5,224 nt of DNA from JBGOUJ01 sp041477005 (GTDB lineage Bacteria; Acidobacteriota; Terriglobia; Bryobacterales; JACQDG01). The stretch's first letter is position 1; every line of letters starts with the position of its first letter. Location: NCBI GenBank assembly GCA_041477005.1, contig JBGOUJ010000560.1, positions 1-5,224 on the forward strand, read 5' to 3'. The notes under the pieces are model-generated. The model was not told where the DNA came from and ran no database searches. It saw only the letters and a program-made list of their open reading frames with translations. The translations under genes and the position numbers were made by a program. Positions 1 through 5,214 of this stretch are shown here, piece after piece.

Positions 1-23
1 AAGACGGCCGGTATCGAGGGGTT

Positions 24-73
24 GCTGATGGCTGATAGCTGACTTTCTGATAGCTGATAGCTGATGGCTGGCT
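24..73. repeat. Degenerate GCTGATR heptamer array
   Basis: About seven consecutive copies of a 7-base unit, GCTGATG or GCTGATA, are visible at 24-30, 31-37, 38-44 (GCTGACT), 45-52 (one base longer, TTCTGATA), 53-59, 60-66 and 67-73 (GCTGGCT). The array ends 7 bases past the lexA stop codon, so it lies downstream of lexA on the minus strand. It has no coding potential, and because 7 is not a multiple of 3 it would shift frame from copy to copy. The copies differ at the seventh base and one has an insertion, which suggests slippage followed by drift. I see no strong hairpin with a T-tract here, so I do not call it a terminator. Confidence 0.8.
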
Positions 74-80
74 CTCAGCG

Positions 81-725
81 TTAGCGGTATTTTCGGTGCA
101 CGGCTAGGACCCGGCCCTGGATTTCGAGGTTTTCGAGCGGCACCCGGATGGGCTTCATGGCGGCGTTGGCGGGCTGGAGCCGGGCCGTTCCGTCCGGCTC
201 GCGGTAAAACCGCTTGAGCGTGGTCTCGCTGCCGCCCACCAGGGCCACCACTATCTCGCCGTCGCGGACCTCCGAGGTGCGCTCCACCAGCACGTAGTCG
301 CCGCTGAGGATGTGGTCGTCGATCATCGACTCGCCGTGTACTTGCAAAGCATAGACGCGCGGGTTGTTCAGGAAGTCCGAGAAGGACAAGGATTCCCGGT
401 TGGCCGCAGCCTCGATCGGCCGGCCCGCGGCAATGCGGCCCTCCAGCGACACTTCGGGCGACGGCGACGGTTTGAGCGCCCGGTCCTGCCGCTGGCGCCG
501 CAGGTCGGTGTAATATTGCGAGCCCAGGTCGAGCGAGCGGCTCTGGTTGATCCCGCGCTTCAGATAGCCCTTGTTGCAAAGCGTGGTCAAGTGCTTGTGC
601 ACGGTGGCCAGCGAAGCCAGGTCCATGCCCGCGGCGATCTCGTCGTAGCTGGGGCTGTAGCCTTGCTTCTGAATGAAACCGGCCACGTAATCGAGCACCT
701 GCCGCTGCCGCCGCGTAAGAGCCAC
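81..725 (-). CDS. lexA: LexA repressor, S24 self-cleaving (SOS response)
   Basis: Cytoplasmic transcriptional repressor of the SOS regulon; in this family the RecA-ssDNA filament triggers self-cleavage and derepression. It has 214 residues, close to the usual length of about 200. Residues 1-65 form the LexA winged helix: TRRQRQVLDYV, then PSYDEIAAGMDLASLATVHKHL, then the wing GYLKRG. The recognition stretch SLATVHKHL resembles the Bacillus/Gram-positive type more than the E. coli type. A Pro/Ser/Arg-rich linker (about 75-92) leads to the S24 domain. The predicted scissile bond is Ala100-Gly101 in GRIAAGRP. The Ser-Lys dyad is Ser133 (GESM) and Lys171 (TLKRF), spaced as in E. coli LexA (Ser119/Lys156). 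The start is GTG at 725, chosen because AAGGAGG lies 5 nt upstream; the protein then begins with the typical MALTRRQ. The gene has its own promoter, so it need not depend on the upstream zinc-finger gene. No frameshift or missing catalytic residue is seen. Confidence 0.95.
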   Translation of the reverse strand: MALTRRQRQVLDYVAGFIQKQGYSPSYDEIAAGMDLASLATVHKHLTTLCNKGYLKRGINQSRSLDLGSQYYTDLRRQRQDRALKPSPSPEVSLEGRIAAGRPIEAAANRESLSFSDFLNNPRVYALQVHGESMIDDHILSGDYVLVERTSEVRDGEIVVALVGGSETTLKRFYREPDGTARLQPANAAMKPIRVPLENLEIQGRVLAVHRKYR

Positions 726-730
726 AAGCT

Positions 731-737
731 CCTCCTT
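731..737 (-). promoter_or_regulatory. Ribosome binding site of lexA
   Basis: The minus strand reads AAGGAGG followed by a 5-nt spacer (AGCTT) and then GTG. This is a near-ideal Shine-Dalgarno and it fixes the non-ATG start of lexA at 725. Confidence 0.85.
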
Positions 738-751
738 GGTGTCACCCCTCT

Positions 752-780
752 ATTGTGGGCGAAGAAAAAGAGAAAGTCAA
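752..780 (-). promoter_or_regulatory. Sigma70-type promoter of lexA
   Basis: On the minus strand TTGACT (775-780, 5 of 6 matches to the -35 consensus) is followed by a 17-nt spacer and CACAAT (752-757, 4 of 6 matches to TATAAT). Transcription would begin near 745, giving a leader of roughly 20 nt that contains the strong ribosome binding site. The element lies wholly in the 87-nt gap after the zinc-finger gene. LexA usually represses its own gene, but I could not find a convincing operator of either the E. coli (CTG-N10-CAG) or Bacillus (GAAC-N4-GTTC) type here. A short direct repeat, CAATC-N3-CAATC (783-795), lies just upstream of the -35 box. Confidence 0.65.
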
Positions 781-812
781 GGGATTGGGTGATTGAAAAA
801 GCAGGGGGAGGC

Positions 813-1058
813 TCAATCGGGAGAGGATCCCCGCAGATCCTGGCAGCGGATGCAGTAGCTCGCCCAGGGCACTGCCTCCAGCCGCGCGGTGGAAAGAGGC
901 ATTCCGCAGTCCAGGCACAGACCGAAGGTCCCGTGGTCGATGCGAAGAAGGGCCTCCTCGATGCGCCGCAACAGGCTCGCGCCCAGTCCGGCCAGCGCCG
1001 TGGTGTTCCACCGGATCTCGGCAACCTTGCTCTCCAGGATCTGTTTGTAGCGACTCAT
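813..1058 (-). CDS. Small DksA/TraR-family C4 zinc-finger protein
   Basis: An 81-residue protein with a DksA/TraR-type zinc finger. Four cysteines, Cys48 and Cys51 (CLDC) and Cys69 and Cys72 (CIRC), would bind one zinc; the flanking RIDHGTFGLC and RLEAVPWASYC stretches are typical of the family. The N-terminal helices (about 3-17 and 28-42) are the remains of the coiled coil that, in DksA and TraR, enters the RNA polymerase secondary channel. The segment between them (RWNTTALAGLGAS) lacks the acidic D-x-x-D-x-A tip, and E. coli DksA is far longer at 151 residues; only phage/plasmid TraR (about 73) is comparable. A DksA-like role in transcription is therefore uncertain. The start is ATG at 1058 with a weak AAGG 5 nt upstream. 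It lies 55 nt after the receiver gene on the same strand and is probably cotranscribed with it. A zinc-finger protein with a different partner is the alternative. Confidence 0.85.
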   Translation of the reverse strand: MSRYKQILESKVAEIRWNTTALAGLGASLLRRIEEALLRIDHGTFGLCLDCGMPLSTARLEAVPWASYCIRCQDLRGSSPD

Positions 1059-1113
1059 TTCAGCCTTGGTGATTGACCCGAGGGCCGACTTTCTCCTGCG
1101 TCCCCGGGGCTGC

Positions 1114-1590
1114 CTACACGGCCGCCAGGATGGTCTGGGCCCGCTCGAGCGTCCGCTGCCAGTCGTGTTGCCAATGCCGCCAAGCCAGGGTCAGCACCCG
1201 AACCACTTCGCCGGCCTGAAACGGCGTCATCAGCACGTCATATCCACCTAGATTGAGGACCTCCGCCCAGAGGCTGTGATCGGCGTGGTGCGACGCTACC
1301 ACCAGATACGGAGGATTGGGCAGCGCCCGGACGGTTTCCAGGAGTTTTCTCCAGGTTCCATCCGGCAGGTCCCGCTCGCCGACCACCACGCCAACGCGGT
1401 TGTGCTCCAAGCAGGCGAGCGCTTCCTGCACGCTGCCGGCCTCGTACAACTGCCAGTTGAACCCGCTCAGGATGGCTCGCAGGGAAAGCAGATCCTCTTC
1501 CCGCAATCTAACCGCCAGCAGCGTGGCGGTCTCCTCAATCGGGGTCAGCGTTCCTGTAGACGGCTCGGGCATAGGACGCCTCTCCAACAA
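1114..1590 (-). CDS. Stand-alone pseudo-receiver (degenerate response regulator)
   Basis: A cytoplasmic single-domain protein of 158 residues with a CheY-like receiver fold at about 23-137 and no output domain. Landmarks are beta-1 TLLAVRL, beta-3 VGVVVGERDLPDG, beta-4 YLVVAS and beta-5 DVLMTPF. Aligning LPDG and TPF with ordinary receivers shows every phosphorylation residue changed: the beta-1 acidic pair is replaced by Arg/Leu, phospho-Asp by Glu72, and the beta-5 Lys by Thr122. I infer a phosphorylation-independent protein, perhaps locked in one state by the Glu. The C-terminal helix (138-158) is amphipathic and could be a docking surface. The start is ambiguous: TTG at 1590 or 1587, with AAGGAG 4 or 7 nt upstream, or ATG at 1572 with GGAGAGG just upstream; the receiver is unaffected. 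It has its own promoter and heads a probable unit with the zinc-finger gene 55 nt downstream. Its partner is unknown. Confidence 0.85.
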   Translation of the reverse strand: MLERRPMPEPSTGTLTPIEETATLLAVRLREEDLLSLRAILSGFNWQLYEAGSVQEALACLEHNRVGVVVGERDLPDGTWRKLLETVRALPNPPYLVVASHHADHSLWAEVLNLGGYDVLMTPFQAGEVVRVLTLAWRHWQHDWQRTLERAQTILAAV

Positions 1591-1594
1591 GCCA

Positions 1595-1600
1595 CTCCTT
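1595..1600 (-). promoter_or_regulatory. Ribosome binding site before the pseudo-receiver gene
   Basis: The minus strand reads AAGGAG followed by TGGC and then two consecutive TTG codons (1590 and 1587). The spacing is 4 nt to the first and 7 nt to the second. This favours a TTG start, whereas the ATG at 1572 has a second purine-rich stretch (GGAGAGG) ending 6 nt before it. The site therefore leaves the true start open among three codons. Confidence 0.5.
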
Positions 1601-1628
1601 GGAAGATTAACATTTACTAATAAAATGA

Positions 1629-1657
1629 AATACTGGGGAAAACCCTAGTTTTGTCAA
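1629..1657 (-). promoter_or_regulatory. Sigma70-type promoter of the pseudo-receiver gene
   Basis: On the minus strand a perfect -35 box TTGACA (1652-1657) is followed by a 17-nt spacer and a weak -10, AGTATT (1629-1634, 3 of 6 matches). The surrounding DNA (about 1600-1660) is clearly richer in A and T than the rest of the window, as expected of a promoter. Initiation near 1622 would give a leader of about 30-50 nt depending on which start codon is used. A strong -35 with a poor -10 is the usual arrangement at activator-dependent or tightly regulated promoters. Confidence 0.55.
1632..1649. promoter_or_regulatory. Candidate operator dyad between -35 and -10
   Basis: The sequence ACTGGGG-AAAA-CCCTAGT is an inverted repeat with 6 of 7 arm positions pairing around an AAAA centre. 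It lies exactly in the spacer between the -35 and -10 boxes of the pseudo-receiver promoter, where a bound dimer could block or remodel RNA polymerase. A dimeric regulator such as the NarL-type protein encoded next door is a possible ligand, but that is inference from proximity only. Confidence 0.4.
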
Positions 1658-1705
1658 AGCGGAATCCCTCCCCCTATCCAGCAGCCCGCGGCGAAAGTGA
1701 CCTGG

Positions 1706-1743
1706 AAACGCCACGGTAGCCTGGCGGGGCCAATTGGCCCCGC
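1706..1743 (-). terminator. Palindrome plus overlapping hairpin, possible terminator
   Basis: A perfect 20-bp palindrome (1724-1743) can fold as an 8-bp GC-rich stem, GCGGGGCC/GGCCCCGC, with an AATT loop, about 93 nt past the NarL-type stop codon. It is not followed by a T-tract on either strand. Overlapping it on the minus strand is a second, weaker stem, CGCCA/TGGCG (1722-1726 with 1709-1713), followed by TTTCC. The two stems share bases and exclude each other. Position at the end of the kinase-regulator unit favours termination, but a protein-binding site is equally possible for the perfect palindrome. The rest of the 245-nt gap (1591-1835) holds only the promoter elements listed separately. 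Confidence 0.4.
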
Positions 1744-1835
1744 GTGCAAGCGACTGAAAAGAAAGAGCTGCCCCGGAGCTTCGTACCAGCCGAGGGCGGT
1801 TCTCGAGAGTTTCGCCACGGGCTGCCAGGCGGCGC

Positions 1836-2477
1836 TCACAGACCGACGATGCCGTGCTCGATGGCGAACTTGGTCAACTCGGCAGTCGTGCGGATACCGA
1901 GATCGGCCGCGATCCGGGACTTATGGAACTCCACGGTCTTCACCGAGATGTGCAGAATGGAGGCCATTTCCTTGGTGGTTCGCCCCTCGGCGACAAGCTG
2001 GAGCACTTCGCGCTGCCGGGGCGTCAGATCCGCCGAAGCCCGCCGGCGCCGCAGCGCCGACCGCAGCGAGGGGTCGAACACGCCCTTAGCGACCAGCGGG
2101 CTCATATAGAAACGGCCGTGAAGCACCTCGTGGATGGCTTTGACCAGCTCGGTCGCCGCCGACCGCTTCAGCAGATAGCCGGAGGCGCCCACGCGCAGGG
2201 CCTCCGTGACGTAGGCGGGGTCGGCATGCATGGTGACGAAGACGATTCTCGAGCCGGGCGAGCTCTTCCGCAGCCGCCGTGCGGCGTCGATGCCGTTCAG
2301 CAGAGGCATCGCAATGTCGAGCAGGATCACGTCCGGCTTGAGGTGTTGGGCGGCGGTCAGCAAGGTCCGCCCGTCCTCCACCGCGCCGACGACATCAAAC
2401 TCCGGCTCGAGCAATCTTCGGATGCCCTCCAGGACCAGCCTATGGTCGTCGGCAAGCAGCACGCGGGGCCGGCTCAT
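1836..2477 (-). CDS. NarL/FixJ-family response regulator
   Basis: A 213-residue DNA-binding response regulator, the normal length for this family. The receiver domain (about 4-120) is complete: acidic pair Asp10-Asp11 (LLADDH), phospho-acceptor Asp54 (VILLDIAMPLLNG), switch Thr82 (VFVTMH) and Lys104 (YLLKRSA). A linker of about 25 residues rich in Arg precedes the LuxR-type helix-turn-helix (about 150-213): LTPRQREVLQLVAEG, TTKEMASILHIS and VKTVEFHKSRI, with VKTVEFHKSRI as the recognition helix. Its ATG overlaps the kinase TGA (ATGA), which implies translational coupling, and a GGGAG site lies within the kinase 3' end. The cognate kinase is therefore almost certainly the neighbour. Family members bind inverted repeats as dimers after phosphorylation. 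The targets are unknown, but the dyad 190 nt downstream in the pseudo-receiver promoter is a candidate. Confidence 0.95.
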   Translation of the reverse strand: MSRPRVLLADDHRLVLEGIRRLLEPEFDVVGAVEDGRTLLTAAQHLKPDVILLDIAMPLLNGIDAARRLRKSSPGSRIVFVTMHADPAYVTEALRVGASGYLLKRSAATELVKAIHEVLHGRFYMSPLVAKGVFDPSLRSALRRRRASADLTPRQREVLQLVAEGRTTKEMASILHISVKTVEFHKSRIAADLGIRTTAELTKFAIEHGIVGL

Positions 2478-3970
2478 GAGGTCTCGCTCCCGAGCGCAAT
2501 GGAGACCGCGACCCGGGCGCCGTCGCCGGGCCGGGTTTTGATCGACAGGCTCCCGGCCAGCAGCCGCACCCGCTCCTCCATACTGACAATGCCCAGGCGG
2601 CCCCGGCCCTTGGCCAGCTCAAGATCAAAGCCGGAACCGGCGTCGCTGACGACCAGGCGAATTCCCTTCTCGATCCCTTCCAGCCGGACCAGCGCGGTTC
2701 GGGCGCCCGAATGCTTGGCGACGTTGCGGAGGCACTCTTGCGTGACGCGGTACAGGCAGAGAGCGACGTCCTGGGGGATCGGGGCCGGCAAGCTGCGCTC
2801 CTGGAACCGCACCTTGATCTTCTCCTGTTTGGAAAAATCGGCGCAGTAGGACTTCAAGGCGACCGCCAGCCCCAGGTGCTCCAGGATCGAGGGGTGAAGC
2901 TGGTAGGCGGTGCGGCGAACGTCGTCCGACAGCTTCTCGGTGCGGCTGCGAAGCGAGCGGAGCCGCCCGCGGATCAGGTCGGCCGAGTCGGGAAGCTGCT
3001 GCTCGAGCGTCTCCACCTCGACGGCCAGCATGGCCAGCCTCTGGTTCAGGTCATCGTGCAGCTCCCGCGAGATGCGCCGCCGCTCCTCTTCCTGCGCGAT
3101 TAGCAGCCCGGCCGTCAGCGCCCGGAGCTCTTCCTGGCTGCGGCGAAGAGCGGCCTCGTTTTCCTGCAGCGCTTCCTCGGCGCGCTGGCGCTCGGTGATG
3201 TCGATGCCGGTGCCGATCACGTACTTGACGGCGCCGTCCCGGTCGAGGACGACGGTGTTGCACCAGGCGATGAGCCGGCGGCGGCCGTCCTTGGCCACCC
3301 AATAGTTCTCGTAGCGGTTGGGAAATTGCCCGGCCCGAAGCTGTTCGAAGACGGCCTTTACACCGGCCACTTCTTCGGGGACCAGCAGCAGATCCATGAA
3401 GTTCCGCCCTTTCACCTCTTCGAAGGAGTAACCACTGGTCTGTTGGGAGGCGCGATTGAAGCGGACGATGCGGCCCTCGCGGTCGAGCACCACCACCAGG
3501 GCGCCCACGGTATCGAGCACGGCGTCGTGCTCGTCCCGCAGCTCGACCTGGCTGCGCTTCAGCGCATCCACCTCGAAGAAGGTGATCCACGCGCCCACGC
3601 GCTGCCCGGGCGCCTGGTATGGCGCGAAGCGCATCGAATACCAGTGGCGGTCGGGGCCCTGGACCTCGCGCTCCTGCGCCCGATGGCGGTCCATCGCCGC
3701 GGCGATCGCTTGATCGAGATCGGGGAGATCCAGAGAACGGAGGATGCGGCTGACCCGGCGACCGGCGTCGGAGGACCGCAAATGGAGCAGCCGGGCGGCC
3801 ATGGGGGTGAAACACCGGATGCGACGATCGTGGCTCAAGATGACGATGGGGACATGAACGCCGCTGAGCAGGCGGCTGAGACCGTCAGCCGGGGCGCGCT
3901 TCGAGACCAGCCGGCGGCCGGGCGCGCGGCCGGCGAAACGCTTGCGTAAGCTGCGCCGGTCGTTTTTCAT
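2474..3970 (-). CDS. Soluble PAS-PAS HisKA_3 sensor histidine kinase
   Basis: A 498-residue kinase that should autophosphorylate on His and pass phosphate to the NarL-type regulator. After a very basic N-terminus (1-27) comes a PAS domain (about 30-136; LLSGVHVPIVIL, FTPMAARLLHL, WYSMRFAPYQ) of the type normally found in CheB-CheR-PAS-kinase fusions. A second PAS domain (about 145-260) ends in GIDITERQRAEEAL, then a coiled coil (260-295). The HisKA_3 box is RRRISRELHDDLNQ with His305. The ATPase domain (about 398-495) shows the N box with Asn416, G1 DAGSGFD (443-449) and G2 GRGRLGIVSMEERV. No transmembrane segment is visible, so the signal is probably cytoplasmic. The ATG at 3970 has no evident Shine-Dalgarno, and the 11 codons back to the TAG of the previous gene, which is in the same frame, offer no other start. 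Reinitiation after the 33-nt gap is likely. The ligand is unknown. Confidence 0.94.
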   Translation of the reverse strand: MKNDRRSLRKRFAGRAPGRRLVSKRAPADGLSRLLSGVHVPIVILSHDRRIRCFTPMAARLLHLRSSDAGRRVSRILRSLDLPDLDQAIAAAMDRHRAQEREVQGPDRHWYSMRFAPYQAPGQRVGAWITFFEVDALKRSQVELRDEHDAVLDTVGALVVVLDREGRIVRFNRASQQTSGYSFEEVKGRNFMDLLLVPEEVAGVKAVFEQLRAGQFPNRYENYWVAKDGRRRLIAWCNTVVLDRDGAVKYVIGTGIDITERQRAEEALQENEAALRRSQEELRALTAGLLIAQEEERRRISRELHDDLNQRLAMLAVEVETLEQQLPDSADLIRGRLRSLRSRTEKLSDDVRRTAYQLHPSILEHLGLAVALKSYCADFSKQEKIKVRFQERSLPAPIPQDVALCLYRVTQECLRNVAKHSGARTALVRLEGIEKGIRLVVSDAGSGFDLELAKGRGRLGIVSMEERVRLLAGSLSIKTRPGDGARVAVSIALGSETS

Positions 3971-4003
3971 CGAAGCGGGCCGCCGGCCGCTGGTGTTCCG
4001 CCG

Positions 4004-5206
4004 CTAGTGCTTCGGAAGACCGAGGTTCTCGTACCACTTAATGTTGGCTGTGGCGCCGCCGATCATGACGATGTCGGGCCGGCCGTCGCCGTTGATGTCG
4101 GCCACCTGGCAGCCCGAGGCGGACATGCCCAGATGGTCGAGCTCCTCGTGATGCCACTTGGCGCCGGCTTCATCGAGTGAATAAAAGACGTGGGCGCTCG
4201 CGATCTCGCCCTTGGCCCGGTCGCCGGCGACGATCTCGTCGCGGCCATCGCCGTTGAAGTCGCCGACGCAGACCTCGTGGCCTTCTTTGAGCGCGTCGTA
4301 GATCACGTGGCGCTGCCAGCCGCCCTTGCCGTCCTCGGTGTAGACGACGACCTCATTGCCGTGCCAGGGCTCGACTGCGGCGAGGAAGCGGCGCTTGCCG
4401 AGATGCGCCACCTTCACGTCGCTGGTGCCGGCCCGCGGCGGCTCTTCTTCATGCCCTTTGACGAGCCGCTTGTTCTCCCAGCGGATCTTGTCGCCCGAGC
4501 CGGAAGCCGAGTGCAGGACGACGCCGTCGAAGCCGGCGGTGAGGATCTGCTCGCGCTTGCCGCCGTCCCAGTGCACGACGCGGGCGCGGTGGACCACGCC
4601 GTAGAGCTTGTCGTCGATCATTTCGCGTTTCCAGGAGCCGCTGAGGTCCTTGGGGACGCGGTAGTAGACCAGCGGGGTGTGGTCTTCGTACTTGGGCGCC
4701 AGCGCCTGGGGGCCGATCAACGGGGCGTTGATCAGCTCCTTGTGGCCGTCGCCGTCGATATCGGCCCAGGCGATGTGATGCGAGGTGGTGAGAGCGTCGA
4801 CCTTGATGGGCTTCCAGAGCTCGCGCGGATCGCCCTGGTGCTGGAGCAGCCAGACCAGGCCCTCGCTCTTGGCGGCGACCATGCTGAAGGCGTTCTCAAT
4901 GGCCAGCTCGGGGATGCCGTCGCCGTCGATGTCGTAGGCGGCCAGGTTGACCAGGCCCGGCATGTCCTTCACCAGGACGTGGCGCTCCCAGGTGGGGTTC
5001 TCATACCAGGAGAGCTCGGTGAATTTCGAAGTGAGGCCGATTACGTCGGGGCGGCCGTCCTTGTTGAGGTCGGCAACGATTACGGAGTAGCCGCCGGGCA
5101 TCTTCGACTCGATCACGTGCGAGCGAAACTCGACGGTTTGCTGGCCGAAGGCGAGGCCCGCGGCCAGGAACAGCAAAGCGGTGAGGGTGCGGATTGTGTG
5201 GCGCAT
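4004..5206 (-). CDS. Secreted FG-GAP/VCBS seven-bladed beta-propeller protein
   Basis: A 400-residue exported protein. Residues 1-21 are a classical signal peptide: basic MRHTIRT, hydrophobic LTALLFLAAGLAFG, and likely cleavage after AFG before QQ. The mature part is a run of FG-GAP/VCBS blades. Calcium-loop motifs are at 46-54 (DLNKDGRPD), 92-100 (DIDGDGIPE), 149-157 (DIDGDGHKE), 316-324 (DFNGDGRDE) and 370-378 (DINGDGRPD). Two degenerate blades at about 212 (HWDGGKREQ) and 265 (KVAHLGKRR) keep the 45-65 residue period, giving seven. Each end carries a WYEN motif (67-70 and 391-394), suggesting the ring closes between first and last blades. Similar propellers occur in aldos-2-ulose dehydratase-like and polysaccharide lyase-related proteins, but no catalytic module is attached, so enzyme activity is not claimed. 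It probably binds a ligand or glycan outside the membrane. It lies 33 nt before the kinase and is probably cotranscribed. ATG at 5206 has only a weak AGG. Confidence 0.88.
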   Translation of the reverse strand: MRHTIRTLTALLFLAAGLAFGQQTVEFRSHVIESKMPGGYSVIVADLNKDGRPDVIGLTSKFTELSWYENPTWERHVLVKDMPGLVNLAAYDIDGDGIPELAIENAFSMVAAKSEGLVWLLQHQGDPRELWKPIKVDALTTSHHIAWADIDGDGHKELINAPLIGPQALAPKYEDHTPLVYYRVPKDLSGSWKREMIDDKLYGVVHRARVVHWDGGKREQILTAGFDGVVLHSASGSGDKIRWENKRLVKGHEEEPPRAGTSDVKVAHLGKRRFLAAVEPWHGNEVVVYTEDGKGGWQRHVIYDALKEGHEVCVGDFNGDGRDEIVAGDRAKGEIASAHVFYSLDEAGAKWHHEELDHLGMSASGCQVADINGDGRPDIVMIGGATANIKWYENLGLPKH

Positions 5207-5214
5207 GATGACCT

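Noticed and set aside
24..73. The heptamer array as a CRISPR array or an intrinsic terminator of lexA.
   Set aside because: The units are 7 bases and contiguous with no spacers, and there is no stable stem followed by a T-run.
81..725. The possibility that the LexA-like protein is a phage CI-type repressor or UmuD.
   Set aside because: It has the LexA-specific winged helix at the N-terminus as well as the S24 domain. No phage gene or polymerase partner is nearby.
587..1024. A 145-residue minus-strand frame bridging the zinc-finger gene and the start of lexA.
   Set aside because: It is out of frame with both recognised genes and has an Arg/Pro/Trp-rich composition typical of a shadow frame.
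312..1076. A 254-residue plus-strand open frame spanning lexA, its promoter and the zinc-finger gene.
   Set aside because: It crosses two recognised minus-strand genes and their promoter without any family signature.
1654..1839. A 61-residue minus-strand reading frame with a GTG start overlapping the regulator stop codon (GTGA).
   Set aside because: It has no recognisable domain, runs through the perfect palindrome and ends inside the -35 box of the next promoter. The overlap could allow coupling, but nothing else supports translation.
1854..2849. A 331-residue plus-strand open frame opposite the regulator and kinase 3' end.
   Set aside because: It lies antisense to two clearly conserved genes, shows no domain and arises from high GC at third codon positions.
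3051..3815. A 254-residue minus-strand frame within the kinase gene.
   Set aside because: It is an alternative frame of the kinase coding region, rich in Arg, Gly and Pro, with no domain.
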